Of a stretch of DNA of 64,000 nucleotides, positions 1 to 8,895 are shown in pieces. The notes under the pieces are model-generated. The model did no database searches. It saw nothing but the letters and a program-made list of their open reading frames with translations, and was not told where the DNA came from. Position 1 is the first letter of the stretch. Every line of letters begins with the position of its first letter. This stretch comes from Gemmatimonadota bacterium (GTDB lineage: Bacteria; Gemmatimonadota; Gemmatimonadetes; Longimicrobiales; Gaopeijiaceae): positions 22,846 to 86,845 of the forward strand of contig JACQVF010000072.1 in the NCBI GenBank assembly GCA_016209885.1, given 5' to 3'. The position numbers and the translations under genes are program-made.

Positions 1-2
1 GC

Positions 3-818
3 GCCGAGGTGGACGCGCTCATGGAGGAGCTCAGCTCGGCCAGCACGATCGAGGAGCTGGTGCGGGCGATCGAGGCGGGAGCGATCACGCCGTCCGTAGA
101 GGAGCTGGGAACGGTTCTCCAGTACCTGCGCGCCGGTGCGCTCGGGCCGCTGATCCGTGCGGCCGAGGAGGTGCGGCAGAAGGAGCTGCGGTCGCTGCTG
201 GGGCAGGCGGTGGAGCGCATTGCTCAGCAGCACCAGGCCTCGCTGGTCTCCCACCTCAAGTCCGAGGATCCGATCGTTGCCGCGGGAGCCGCGCGGCTGG
301 TGGGCCGGCTGGGGCTCACGGAGGCAGCGGGCGAGGTGGCGGCGCTGCTGGCGAACGCGGCGCCGGAGGTGCGGCTGGCCGCCGTGGAAGCGGCGGTCGC
401 GCTGCGTTCGGGCCGGGCGGCGGAAGCATTGCAGGAGGCGCTCATGGACCCGGAGCGCGATGTTCGGATCGCGGCGGCGCGGGGGCTGGGCTCACTGCGC
501 TACCAGCCTGCGCGGGATCGCCTCGCCGAGATCATCGCGGGCAGAACGCTCCGGGACGCGGATCTCACGGAGTCGATCGCTTTCTTCGAGGCGTTCGGGA
601 GCCTCGGCGGGAACGAGAGCGTGGGGCTGCTGGACCGTCTGCTCAATGGGCGCGGCTTCCTGGGCCGCCGGGAGAGCTCGGAGATTCGGGCGTGCGCCGC
701 GCTCGGGCTGGGTCGGATCCGGACCGCCGACGCCACGAAGGCGTTGCAGGCGGCGGCACCCGACGAGGATCCCATCGTCCGCAGCGCAGTGGGCCGCGCG
801 TTGCGGGGAGAGGGGTGA
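3..818 (+). CDS. HEAT-repeat protein, 5' end cut by window edge
   Basis: The frame is open to the left edge, so the true start lies outside the window; the first visible candidate start is the GTG at 9. The ~270 visible residues are helical, Ala/Leu-rich repeats of about 30 residues, with HEAT/PBS-lyase-like units such as VRLAAVEAAVALRSGRAAEA and VRIAAARGLGSLRYQPARDR. Such repeats form scaffolds for protein contacts and no catalytic motif is visible. It ends 4 nt before the HD-GYP gene, so the two are probably co-translated, and it may be a partner of that signalling protein. Function is inferred only from fold and context. Confidence 0.75.
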   Translation, partial: AEVDALMEELSSASTIEELVRAIEAGAITPSVEELGTVLQYLRAGALGPLIRAAEEVRQKELRSLLGQAVERIAQQHQASLVSHLKSEDPIVAAGAARLVGRLGLTEAAGEVAALLANAAPEVRLAAVEAAVALRSGRAAEALQEALMDPERDVRIAAARGLGSLRYQPARDRLAEIIAGRTLRDADLTESIAFFEAFGSLGGNESVGLLDRLLNGRGFLGRRESSEIRACAALGLGRIRTADATKALQAAAPDEDPIVRSAVGRALRGEG

Positions 819-822
819 GCCC

Positions 823-2265
823 GTGGCGACTCGAGGGGCGGCGATCGTCGAGGCGGGGGGCGGGCTCCAGGCCCAGGGGCGCCAGGTGCTGAGCGCGTTC
901 TACGCGGCGCTCCGTGCTCTCAAGCTCTATCCCCTTGAGAACGAAGCGGTGCAGAAGGCGCTGGACGAGCTGCAAGCGACCGTGGGGCGGACGGCGGAGC
1001 GGGAGGGCACGCTCGAGCTACGGGTGCTGGGTGACTTCTTCTTCCTCAATGAGACGCGCCTGCGCCTCGATCTCTCGAACTACGCAACGTTCGGCAGCTT
1101 CGCCCGGGCCCTCGAAACGCACGGCATCGGGGCGATCCAGATCGAGAGCGGCGTGGAGCGAGGCGAGTGGGCTCCGTTCCTCTCGCTGCTGCTGGGCGAC
1201 CCGGGCGAGCCCGAGCGCTTCGAGGCCTTCCGCGGCCGCATGGCACGATCTCCCATTTCCAGCATCGCCGTGCTCCCGGAGAGTGAGGCGCCCGTCGACG
1301 TGGGGGAGGAGGAGGAGCGCGAGGCGGCGAAGCGGACCTATGCCCAATCCGTGCGCGTCGCCAAGGATGTGCTCACGGACGTGCGCCTGGGCAAGGCGGT
1401 GAACGTGCGGAAGGTGAAGCGGGCCGTGCAGAGCATCGTGGACCAGGTGCTCACGAACGAGACGTCCATCATCGGGATGACGACGCTCCGCGACTTCGAC
1501 GAGTACACGTTCACCCACAGCGTGAACGTGTGCATCTTCAGCGTCGTGCTCGGCCAGAAGCTCGGGCTGAACAAGCTGCAGCTCTACGAGCTGGGGCTCG
1601 GCGCCCTCTTTCACGACATCGGGAAGATGCGGCTGGACCCCGAGGTCATCAACAAGGCGAGCGGGCTCACGGACGAGGAGTGGCAGCAGCTGAAGGAGCA
1701 TCCGACGGAGGGCCTCCTCTCCCTCTTCTCGCTCCACGGCTTCGCCGACATCCCGTACCGCCCCATGCTGGTGGCGTACGAGCATCACATGAAGCTTGAC
1801 CTGAGCGGCTATCCCAGGAACCGCCGTGCACGAAACCCGGCGCTCTTCTCGAAGATCGTAGCCATCGCAGATGGGTTCGACGCGGGCACGTCCGTGCGGA
1901 GCTATCAGTATCAGCCGTGGCCGCCGGACGCGGTGCTCAAGGAGATGCGGGACAATCCGGCGCGGGGCTTCGACCAGGTGCTCGTGAAAGCGTTCATGAA
2001 CGTGACGGGCGTGTACCCGGTGGGCACGCTGGTGATTCTGGACTCCTATGAGCTGGCGGTGGTCGTTTCGCCGAACCCGGACGCAGAGCACATTCACCAG
2101 CCCATCGTGAAGATCATCTCGGACTCGATGGGGCTGCCCGTTGCGGACCCGCCGACCGTGGATCTCTCCGAGATTGACCCCGCGACCGGAGCGCCGAGGC
2201 GCACCATCATCAAGACGACGGATCCACAGAAGTACGGGATCAATGTCGCGGACTACTTCGTCTAG
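823..2265 (+). CDS. HD-GYP domain protein (cyclic-di-GMP phosphodiesterase-like)
   Basis: The 480-residue protein starts at GTG 823, 4 nt after the HEAT gene; the open frame upstream is a shadow. Residues 1-170 show no recognised domain. The HD domain carries HDIGK at about 264-268, followed by a conserved I..K...L...EW..+K.HP pattern. The GYP region reads HHMKLDLSGYP (about 321-331) where active HD-GYP enzymes usually read HHE.+DG.GYP, so the Glu of HHE is Met here. AIADGFDAGTS fits the downstream AD.+DA.TS motif. HD-GYP enzymes hydrolyse c-di-GMP, but with the substitution this one may be weakened or act as a sensor. Its last 23 nt overlap trpA. Confidence 0.85.
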   Translation: MATRGAAIVEAGGGLQAQGRQVLSAFYAALRALKLYPLENEAVQKALDELQATVGRTAEREGTLELRVLGDFFFLNETRLRLDLSNYATFGSFARALETHGIGAIQIESGVERGEWAPFLSLLLGDPGEPERFEAFRGRMARSPISSIAVLPESEAPVDVGEEEEREAAKRTYAQSVRVAKDVLTDVRLGKAVNVRKVKRAVQSIVDQVLTNETSIIGMTTLRDFDEYTFTHSVNVCIFSVVLGQKLGLNKLQLYELGLGALFHDIGKMRLDPEVINKASGLTDEEWQQLKEHPTEGLLSLFSLHGFADIPYRPMLVAYEHHMKLDLSGYPRNRRARNPALFSKIVAIADGFDAGTSVRSYQYQPWPPDAVLKEMRDNPARGFDQVLVKAFMNVTGVYPVGTLVILDSYELAVVVSPNPDAEHIHQPIVKIISDSMGLPVADPPTVDLSEIDPATGAPRRTIIKTTDPQKYGINVADYFV

Positions 2266-3052
2266 CGCGCTGTCCGCGCGGTTCGAGGGGTGGCGGGCGG
2301 CGGGTCACAAGGCGTTGGTTCCGTACCTGACGGCCGGCTATCCGACCGCCGCCGAGACGCCCGACCTCCTGGATGCGCTGGCGGCGGCGGGAGCGGACGT
2401 CCTTGAGCTGGGAATCCCGTTCAGCGATCCGCTGGCCGACGGCCCCACGATCCAGCGGGCATCGCAGCGCGCCCTCGACCGTGGAATGACGGTGAGCGGT
2501 GCGCTGCGGCTCCTGGAGCGCTTCCGTCGCAGCCACGACCACGCCGTAGTCCTGTTCACGTACCTGAACCCGGTGCTCCGCTACGGACCTGAGCGCTTCG
2601 TGCGCGACGCGGAAGCGGCGGGCGCGGACGGGCTATTGCTCACGGACCTGCCGGTTGGGGCCGATCCCGAGATCGAGGAGACGGTGGAGGCATCGGGACT
2701 CGACCTCATCCGTCTCATCGCGCCGACTACGAGGCTCGAGCGGATCCGGGAGATCGGCGCGCGGGCCCGCGGGTTCGTCTACTACATTTCGCGCACGGGT
2801 GTGACCGGTGCGCGCGACTCCATGCGCAGCGAGCTGGCGGACGAGCTACGGGCACTGCGCGGGCTGATCTCGGCCCCGATCGCCGTCGGATTCGGGATCG
2901 CGACGCCCGAGCAGGCGGCCCTTGTTGCCGAGATGGCGGATGGCGTCGTGGTGGGTAGCGCGCTCATCGATCGAGTGGACGAGGGCGGTGCCGGGAGCGC
3001 CGCCGCGTTCCTCGCCTCCCTCAGGGAAGCCATCGATGGCCGTTCTGCGTGA
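2243..3052 (+). CDS. trpA: Tryptophan synthase alpha chain
   Basis: The 269-residue (beta/alpha)8 barrel cleaves indole-3-glycerol phosphate to indole, which the beta subunit joins to serine. [14 protein letters not shown] carries the catalytic pair Glu55 and Asp66, with the same spacing as Glu49/Asp60 of the Salmonella enzyme. The loop [12 protein letters not shown] and the phosphate-binding GFGI and VVVGSAL segments are all present. The ATG at 2243 lies inside the end of the HD-GYP gene (23-nt overlap), and the stop overlaps the chemoreceptor start by 17 nt. No trpB or other trp gene is in the window, so trpA sits in a signalling operon away from its partner. Confidence 0.96.
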   Translation: MSRTTSSSALSARFEGWRAAGHKALVPYLTAGYPTAAETPDLLDALAAAGADVLELGIPFSDPLADGPTIQRASQRALDRGMTVSGALRLLERFRRSHDHAVVLFTYLNPVLRYGPERFVRDAEAAGADGLLLTDLPVGADPEIEETVEASGLDLIRLIAPTTRLERIREIGARARGFVYYISRTGVTGARDSMRSELADELRALRGLISAPIAVGFGIATPEQAALVAEMADGVVVGSALIDRVDEGGAGSAAAFLASLREAIDGRSA

Positions 3053-5138
3053 GCGCGATCAGCTCGGCGGGTTCACCGTCGGGCTGCTCCAGGGTTATGC
3101 CTGGACGCTGGTTCTGCTGGGGGCGGTGAGCGTCATCGGCTCGCTGCTGGCCCAGCCGCCGGACCGAGTCGGGCTGATCAGCGCGGGTGTCGGGGTGGTG
3201 GCGGTGGCACTGCTCCGGTGGGGCGGCATCCCGCTCTCGAAGTACTCCTACCTGACGATGACGCCCGTGGTGGCGCTCACCCTGACCATCTGGTCGGGGG
3301 TCGGCGAAGCGGCGCTCGCCGTGTGGCTGGGTAGCTTCTTCGGCGATCGCTACCTTCTCGGCAAGACGCCACAACCCGCGGTGATCAACGCGGGTCGCGA
3401 GGCGCTGAGCGTGGTCCTCGCGGCGCTGCTCTACGACATCGCGCTGAGCGGCGCCTTCCCGAGCGGCGGCGCCACGCCCTTCTCCGTGGATGCGATCCCC
3501 GCCCATGTGGCGCTGATCATCGGCTACTTCGTGCTGAACCGCGGACTCTTCTACTTCTCGCTGATCTTCCGTCGCAAGCTCACGGCCGGTGAGTGGATGG
3601 TGGTCATCCGCTACGAGGTCGTGGCTGCGTTCCTGGCGGTCCTCGCCGTGGCCGTGGTCCTCGGGACGCTGGAACAGTACCTGCAAGATTTCGCCTGGCT
3701 GCTGAACATCACCTTCCTGGTGTTCGCGGGCCTCTTTGCCCGCGAGCTGGTGACTCAGGCCATCGCGTCGGAGGAGCAGCAGAAGATCACGGCCATGGAA
3801 CGGGTGATCGCCGCTGGCATGCCGCTCCATGACTCCGTGCGCCAGATCGCGGGGTTGGGCACGCGAATCCTCGACTGGACGGCGCTGCGAATCGAGCGCT
3901 GGAGGCCGGAGGGCTGGGACACGCTTTACGAGGAAGGGCCGCCCGAGGCGTTCGACGGCGCCGTGGCTGGCGTTCGCCAGAGGGCGACCCGTGACCGGGT
4001 CATCGTCATCGATGACGCAGCGCACGAAGGACTGACCGACCGTCACTTCGTGCGCTCACTCCTCTTCCATCCGCTCCGCTATGGTGAGTCCGTGCTGGGT
4101 GTCCTCGAGATGGCCCACCACAAGCCGCGTATGTACGGGCGGAAGGAGGTGGACCTCGTGGATCGCCTGGCGCAGCAGCTCGCCCTGGCGATCCAGCTCG
4201 ACGGGCTGGTCAGACCCATGGTGCAGACGGCGCAGCAGGTGGGCGAGGAGGCGGTGAAGCTGCGGAGCACGGCGACGCGGCTCCGCCATTCGGGCGAGGA
4301 GGTGGCCGCGAACGCGGAGGCGATCCGGCGCCGCATCATGGAGCAGACGACCCGTACGGACGATGGGCTCCGGGCCACCAGCGCGCTGTCGGAGGCGGCG
4401 GCCCGCATGGCCACAGACGCCTCGGAGTCGGCGAACCGCAGCCGGGAAGCCGCGCGCCTCGCCGAGCAGAACCGGGAGACGATCTCGCAGGCCGTGGCGC
4501 GCCTGGTTGATCTTCGCGACTTCGTTCGCACATCGGCGCACGACATTCGTGAGTTCGCCAGCCTGGCCGAGCGGATCACGGAGAGCGTGGGCGTCATCCG
4601 TCAGATCGCCGAGCAGACGAACCTCCTCGCGCTGAACGCGGCCATCGAGGCGGCCCGCGCCGGGGAGCACGGCAAGGGCTTCGCGGTCGTGTCCGATGAG
4701 GTCCGCAATCTAGCGGATCTGTCCGCCCGTGCCGCCGATGACGTGACCCGCATCATCGGCGAGTTGCGCGCGCAGGTCCAGCGCGTCACCCAGGAGATGG
4801 ACCAGGGGGAGGAGAGCGTAAAGGGCGTCGGTGAGCTGTCTCAGGGCGCACTAGACGCGCTGAACGCCATCGTGACCGCCACCATGGACGCCGGCGAAGC
4901 GGCCACACGCATCGCGGAACGCGTCATGGCTCAGCAGGCGGAGCTCGTAACGCTCCGCGAGCAGATCGCCGCCATCGCCCAGATCGCGGAGGGGAACGAC
5001 GAGGACGTGCGCCGCGTGGCGGACGCGGCGCGGCGGCAGGCGGACAGCCTGGCGGAGCTGGAAAGCGCGACTCAGACCCTCGCGGGGATCGCCGAGCAGC
5101 TCAACGTCCTGATCAAGCGGTTCACGGAGCTGGCGTGA
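3036..5138 (+). CDS. Methyl-accepting chemotaxis-type protein: multi-TM, GAF, MA domains
   Basis: The 700-residue protein begins with about seven or eight hydrophobic segments (residues ~15-260), an integral-membrane sensor rather than the usual two-TM periplasmic receptor. A GAF-like domain follows (~280-400, ending [18 protein letters not shown]), then a long helical signalling domain with the receptor hairpin tip [20 protein letters not shown] (~525-545) and [13 protein letters not shown]. That tip normally contacts CheA and CheW. No HAMP domain is evident between membrane part and GAF. It starts at ATG 3036 inside the end of trpA. No che genes are nearby. The ligand is unknown. Confidence 0.9.
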   Translation: MAVLRERDQLGGFTVGLLQGYAWTLVLLGAVSVIGSLLAQPPDRVGLISAGVGVVAVALLRWGGIPLSKYSYLTMTPVVALTLTIWSGVGEAALAVWLGSFFGDRYLLGKTPQPAVINAGREALSVVLAALLYDIALSGAFPSGGATPFSVDAIPAHVALIIGYFVLNRGLFYFSLIFRRKLTAGEWMVVIRYEVVAAFLAVLAVAVVLGTLEQYLQDFAWLLNITFLVFAGLFARELVTQAIASEEQQKITAMERVIAAGMPLHDSVRQIAGLGTRILDWTALRIERWRPEGWDTLYEEGPPEAFDGAVAGVRQRATRDRVIVIDDAAHEGLTDRHFVRSLLFHPLRYGESVLGVLEMAHHKPRMYGRKEVDLVDRLAQQLALAIQLDGLVRPMVQTAQQVGEEAVKLRSTATRLRHSGEEVAANAEAIRRRIMEQTTRTDDGLRATSALSEAAARMATDASESANRSREAARLAEQNRETISQAVARLVDLRDFVRTSAHDIREFASLAERITESVGVIRQIAEQTNLLALNAAIEAARAGEHGKGFAVVSDEVRNLADLSARAADDVTRIIGELRAQVQRVTQEMDQGEESVKGVGELSQGALDALNAIVTATMDAGEAATRIAERVMAQQAELVTLREQIAAIAQIAEGNDEDVRRVADAARRQADSLAELESATQTLAGIAEQLNVLIKRFTELA

Positions 5139-5149
5139 GAGGGCGGGTA

Positions 5150-5201
5150 GAGCGGGTTTTAACCCTCTAACCCTCTAACCCTCTAACTCGCTAACCCGCT
5201 C
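5150..5201. terminator. Stem-loop with octamer repeats between convergent genes
   Basis: GAGCGGGTT at 5150-5158 pairs perfectly with AACCCGCTC at 5193-5201. The loop is an array of TAACCCTC-type octamers (about three and a half copies). It lies between the chemoreceptor stop (5138) and the stop of the leftward RqcH-like gene, which falls inside the right arm at 5191-5193. A bidirectional terminator or a REP-like repeat is the likely role. Related octamers occur near 44813-44963 and 54976-54990. Confidence 0.5.
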
Positions 5202-6873
5202 CTTCCTCCGGTTCGCCGGTCCACGCGAGCCTCCGCTCGAGCGCCGGATCCGGTTCGACGAAGATCGTCCGCACATACGAGGGCACGACGACGCCGGGCG
5301 CGGCCCCGCGGGGCTTGCGCACGTGCTTTCGCCGCGTCCAGTCCACGGGGACGGCGCTGGATGTGCGCGCCCGAGAGTGGAGTGCGGCGAGGCCGGCAGC
5401 TTCGGCGAGGTCGCGGGCGGGCGGGTTTTCCGGGCGATCCCAGCGCAGGACGACGTGGGCGCCGGCGGCGTGGCGGGCGTGGAGCCAGACGTCATCGGGC
5501 CGGGAATGGCGGAACGTGAGGGCGTCGTTCGCCCGCGCCCCGCGCCCGACGCGCACCTCGAGGCCGCCGGAGGTGCGGTAGCGGCGGTAGGGCACGGGAG
5601 GCCGCTGCGCCGCGCCTGCCCGCCGCATTTCCGGGGCTCGCTCCTGCAGCGTCGCGCGAAGCCGCTCCGGATCCGGCCTACCGGTACGGGCATCTGCCAG
5701 CAGTCGTTCGAGCCTTTCCACGCGGTCGTGCGCGCGCGAGATGAGCGCTGGGAGGCGCACGCGAGCCCGCTCGGCGCGGCCGGCCTCCCGGTAGAGGCGG
5801 AGGGCGTTCTCGGCCGGTGGCAGGCTCGGGTCGAGCGTCAGCTGTACGGGCTCGTCGTCGAAGCCCGGGAGTGTCACCTCCCGGAGGCCACGGGGCACGC
5901 TCGCGAGCCGGGCGAGGAGAAGGTGTGCGCGGGTTCGCAGGTCATCCGGGTTCGGGACTGCGGCGAGCTGCTGCGTCAGGCGCTTGGATGCGCGGCGCGC
6001 CGCGTCCAGGCGCGACTCGATGGCCAGGAGGATCGGAGCGGGCAGCGCCGTCGGTGCCGAGCCGCCCGCCTCGGCCCTCGCGCGAGCAACCGCGTGGACG
6101 AGGGAGTCCACGGCCTGCGCGACGATGTCCGGAAGCGGGAACGGGTACGGTTGCAGCCGATCGTCGAGGTGGAGCAGGCACGGGCGTGGCCGCGGCCGCC
6201 GGTGGAGGTCAAGCCACCGGCGCCAGCCTTCCTCGAGAGCCGCCTCGCCCGCGGGCCCATCGGCGGCTCCGACATCTCCCAGCAGCGCGCGAGCGTTCAC
6301 GCGGCTCGTGTACGCCACCGTACGGACCAGCGCGGCCTCCCGCTCCGCGGGGGTCAGGGAGCCGAGGAGCGCCATCCAGCGCTTCAGGGAGATGGGCGAG
6401 CGGATCCCCTCGCGGGTCGAGGGTCGCGGCGGCTCGTAAGGGTGACCGGGGATGAGCCTCCGGGAGCCCGCCACGCGGGGCCAGAGTACGGCCCGGATCG
6501 TGCCCGAACGTGCGTCCGCCAGGATGGCGTTCCACTGGTTGGCCATCAGCTCGACGGCCAGCCGGGCTCGCGGGCGCGGGGTGCGGCCGCGCCCGAGCTC
6601 GAGGAAAAGGATCCGCTCGTCGGCGGGCGCCCGCACGGTGAGGATACGAAGTCCGAGCGGCATGGCGTCCGCAGGGGGCGTGAGTCCCGGAAAAAGGTGG
6701 ATGCCGCCCCGGAGGGGATGAAGCTCGAACGCCAGCGCCTCGTCGTCCAGGAAGAGAAGCGCTGTACGCGTGACGGCGTCCAGGTGGACCGCCCGCAGCG
6801 TCCGGCCGGCGAAGCGCTCGGCCAGCTCCCGTGCCAAGTACTCCACCAGCAGCGGATCCCAGATCAGTCCCAT
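5191..6873 (-). CDS. rqcH: NFACT family protein (RqcH/FbpA-like)
   Basis: The 560-residue protein has NFACT architecture. The N-terminal NFACT-N part starts MGLIWDPLLVEYLARELAER and includes a G..Y.PP segment near 160-170. A basic helical middle part (~280-430) follows, then a C-terminal NFACT-R domain (~445-550) with PYRRYRTSGGLEVRVGRGA, NDALTFRHSRPDDVWLHA and GAHVVLR. In bacteria RqcH binds stalled 50S subunits with peptidyl-tRNA and directs C-terminal alanine tailing for proteolysis; some relatives are described as fibronectin-binding. The gene stands alone, convergent with the chemoreceptor gene, and a repeat relic lies 15 nt upstream of its ATG. Confidence 0.85.
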   Translation of the reverse strand: MGLIWDPLLVEYLARELAERFAGRTLRAVHLDAVTRTALLFLDDEALAFELHPLRGGIHLFPGLTPPADAMPLGLRILTVRAPADERILFLELGRGRTPRPRARLAVELMANQWNAILADARSGTIRAVLWPRVAGSRRLIPGHPYEPPRPSTREGIRSPISLKRWMALLGSLTPAEREAALVRTVAYTSRVNARALLGDVGAADGPAGEAALEEGWRRWLDLHRRPRPRPCLLHLDDRLQPYPFPLPDIVAQAVDSLVHAVARARAEAGGSAPTALPAPILLAIESRLDAARRASKRLTQQLAAVPNPDDLRTRAHLLLARLASVPRGLREVTLPGFDDEPVQLTLDPSLPPAENALRLYREAGRAERARVRLPALISRAHDRVERLERLLADARTGRPDPERLRATLQERAPEMRRAGAAQRPPVPYRRYRTSGGLEVRVGRGARANDALTFRHSRPDDVWLHARHAAGAHVVLRWDRPENPPARDLAEAAGLAALHSRARTSSAVPVDWTRRKHVRKPRGAAPGVVVPSYVRTIFVEPDPALERRLAWTGEPEEGAG

Positions 6874-6888
6874 GGTGCTCCGAACCTA

Positions 6889-6943
6889 TAGCAGGTGGCT
6901 GAAGAACTACAGCGACCCGCTGTGGCTCTTCAGCGACGTGCCT
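6889..6943. repeat. Collapsed copy of the 10046-10325 inverted-repeat element (TIR to TIR)
   Basis: This ~55-bp stretch starts TAGCAGGTGGCTGAAGAACT and ends CTCTTCAGCGACGTGCCT. It matches the left terminal repeat of the 10046-10325 element joined directly to its right terminal repeat, with a few substitutions, so it is an imperfect palindrome that should form a long hairpin. It lies 15 nt upstream of the RqcH-like start codon. The interior of the full element (~220 bp) is absent. Confidence 0.7.
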
Positions 6944-6952
6944 GGGGCGCGG

Positions 6953-6990
6953 GGTACGACTGCCGGCGGGCTTTCGCAGCCCGCGTACCC
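6953..6990. other. Nested stem-loop in the rqcH-panB divergent region
   Basis: GGGTAC (6953-6958) pairs with GTACCC (6985-6990), and inside it GCGGGCT (6966-6972) pairs with AGCCCGC (6978-6984) around a TTCGC loop. It has no T-tract on either side, so it is not a classical terminator. The rest of 6944-7113 shows no gene. A structured leader or a second small repeat are both possible. Confidence 0.35.
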
Positions 6991-7113
6991 GTGGATGCTT
7001 CTGCCGACGTGCACCCCCGCGCTGGCCAGGGCCGCCCGGCGGTTGTGCCGCGAGGTCCTGGGAGGCTGCACACGGTTGGACGGGGAGCGTGTGGCGGCGC
7101 AGAAAGTCGCGGT

Positions 7114-7143
7114 TTGACACGCCCGGAACGGGGTGCGTAAGCT
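7114..7143 (+). promoter_or_regulatory. Candidate sigma70-type promoter for panBC operon
   Basis: A perfect TTGACA at 7114-7119 is followed after 18 nt by TAAGCT at 7138-7143, about 60 nt upstream of panB. The -35 match is exact and the -10 match is partial (TA...T). It is the best promoter-like pair in the 330-bp gap between the divergent rqcH and panB genes. Confidence 0.45.
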
Positions 7144-7203
7144 TCGTCCGTCGGCTGGCGGGATCGAGCTGGAAGCGGGCGGCCTCCGGGGGGCGGCGAA
7201 GCC

Positions 7204-8046
7204 ATGGGAGCGTCCAGGGGAAGCGAGCGAGTCGGCGTGCGGCGGACGGTTCGGGACTTCCTCCTGATGAAGGAGCGCGGGGAGCGTATCGTCGCCCTTA
7301 CGGCGTACGACTATCTGTTCGCCCGCCTGCTCGAAGAAGCCGGGATCGACCTCATCCTGGTGGGGGACTCCCTGGGGCAGGTCGTGCTCGGCTACCCGTC
7401 CACGCTCCCGGTAACGCTGGACGACATGATCCACCATGCCCGTGCGGTCCGACGCGGCGCGCCCAGCACGTTCGCCGTTTTGGATCTCCCTTTCATGAGT
7501 TTCCAGGTCTCGCCGGAAGACGCGCTCCGGAACGCCGGGCGTGCGGTGAAGGAGACGGGGGTCGAGGCGGTGAAGCTCGAGGGGGGCGACGAGCAGCGGA
7601 GCGAGACCGCGCGCGTGCTGGTCCGCGCAGGGATCCCGGTGCTGGGTCATCTGGGACTGACGCCCCAATCCGTGAACGCGTTGGGTGGCTATCGGGTGCA
7701 GGGGCGCGACGACGTGACGGCGGATCGGCTGCGCCGCGAAGCTCGCGCGCTCCAGGACGCCGGCTGCTTCGCCATCGTCCTCGAGCTGATCCCCGCGGAG
7801 CTGGCGGGAGAGATCACCCGCGAGCTCACGATCCCCACGATCGGGATCGGCGCCGGTCCGCAGACGGACGGTCAGGTCCTGGTGCTCTACGATGCGCTGG
7901 GGCTCAACTCGAGCTTCCATCCCAAGTTCCTCAAGCACTTCGCGGATCTGGAAGGCGAGGCGCGGCGCGGGCTGCGACGTTATATCGGCGAGGTGCGGAG
8001 CGGTAGCTACCCGGGGCCCGAGCACAGCTTCTCGGCGAAATCGTGA
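7204..8046 (+). CDS. panB: 3-methyl-2-oxobutanoate hydroxymethyltransferase (ketopantoate hydroxymethyltransferase)
   Basis: The 280-residue TIM-barrel enzyme transfers a hydroxymethyl group from 5,10-methylene-THF to 2-oxoisovalerate, giving ketopantoate for pantothenate and CoA synthesis. Family signatures include VALTAYDYLFARLLEEAG, the metal and substrate loop LVGDSLGQV, AVKLEGG, GHLGLTPQSVN and the LELIPAELA segment with the catalytic Glu. Length is normal. Its TGA overlaps the GTG start of panC, so the pathway pair is translationally coupled. No panD or panE is visible nearby. Confidence 0.96.
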   Translation: MGASRGSERVGVRRTVRDFLLMKERGERIVALTAYDYLFARLLEEAGIDLILVGDSLGQVVLGYPSTLPVTLDDMIHHARAVRRGAPSTFAVLDLPFMSFQVSPEDALRNAGRAVKETGVEAVKLEGGDEQRSETARVLVRAGIPVLGHLGLTPQSVNALGGYRVQGRDDVTADRLRREARALQDAGCFAIVLELIPAELAGEITRELTIPTIGIGAGPQTDGQVLVLYDALGLNSSFHPKFLKHFADLEGEARRGLRRYIGEVRSGSYPGPEHSFSAKS

Positions 8047-8888
8047 TCTTCGTCGCGATGAAGGCGGAGGTACGCGCCGCGGTAGCCCGCGCGCGTGCGG
8101 CGGGTCATCGCATCGCGGTCGTGCCCACCATGGGCTACCTCCACGAGGGTCACCTCTCGCTGGTGGATCGCGCCCGCTCGCGGGCGAGCTGGATCGTTCT
8201 CTCGATCTTCGTGAACCCGATCCAGTTCGGGCCGGGCGAAGACCTGACCCGTTACCCTCGCGACCTGAAGCGCGACCTCGAGCTGGCGGAGGCCCGGGGT
8301 GCCGACCTGGTGTTCGCGCCGGCGGTCTCCGAGATGTACCCGGACGGCGACCCCGCCGTGGTGGTCGCGCCCGAGCGGCTCGGCGACCGGCTCTGCGGAG
8401 CGTTCCGTCCCGGGCATTTCCGCGGCGTGCTCACCGTGGTGACCAAGCTGTTCGAGATCGTGCGCCCGGATGTGGCGGTTTTCGGCCAAAAGGACTTCCA
8501 GCAGGCGGTGCTCATCCGCCGATTGGTGCGCGACCTGGACATGGACGTGGCGATCGAGGTCGCTCCCATCGTACGGGAGCGCGACGGCCTGGCCATGAGC
8601 TCGCGCAACGTCTACCTGACACGGGAGGAGCGGGAGCAGGCGCAGGCGCTCTTCCTGGCGCTCTCCATGGCGCGTACGCGGTTCCACCAGGGGCGGACTC
8701 GAGCGGACGAGCTCCTGGCGGAGATGAGGGCGGCGCTCGAGTCCCGCCCCCTCGTGCGGCTGCAGTACCTGGAGATCGTCGACCCCGAGACGCTGCAGCC
8801 CGTGGCGCAGGTCTCGGCGGGGGCGGTGGTGGCAGTTGCGGCGTTTCTGGGCGGGACCCGGCTCATCGACAACATGGTGCTGGACTGA
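8043..8888 (+). CDS. panC: Pantothenate synthetase (pantoate-beta-alanine ligase)
   Basis: The 281-residue enzyme joins pantoate to beta-alanine through a pantoyl-adenylate. It has the nucleotide-binding PTMGYLHEGHLSLV (HIGH-like), FVNPIQFGPGEDLTRYPR, FGQKDFQQAVLIRRLV and the KMSK-equivalent MSSRNVYL. The GTG at 8043 overlaps the panB stop (GTGA); the ATG at 8058 is an alternative start that would remove only five residues. The enzyme is cytoplasmic and of normal length. Confidence 0.96.
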   Translation: MIFVAMKAEVRAAVARARAAGHRIAVVPTMGYLHEGHLSLVDRARSRASWIVLSIFVNPIQFGPGEDLTRYPRDLKRDLELAEARGADLVFAPAVSEMYPDGDPAVVVAPERLGDRLCGAFRPGHFRGVLTVVTKLFEIVRPDVAVFGQKDFQQAVLIRRLVRDLDMDVAIEVAPIVRERDGLAMSSRNVYLTREEREQAQALFLALSMARTRFHQGRTRADELLAEMRAALESRPLVRLQYLEIVDPETLQPVAQVSAGAVVAVAAFLGGTRLIDNMVLD

Positions 8889-8895
8889 GGAGGGA

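Noticed and set aside
1018..2097. Long minus-strand open frame opposite the HD-GYP gene
   Set aside because: It is antisense to a well-conserved gene and has the His/Arg/Leu-rich composition usual for shadows in GC-rich DNA. The same applies to long antisense frames at 12783-14606, 15638-17842, 19014-20777 and 20452-23067.
5150..5201. TAACCCTC repeats considered as a linear-chromosome telomere
   Set aside because: The repeats are internal, few and in hairpin form with genes continuing on both sides. Resemblance to eukaryotic telomere sequence is coincidental.
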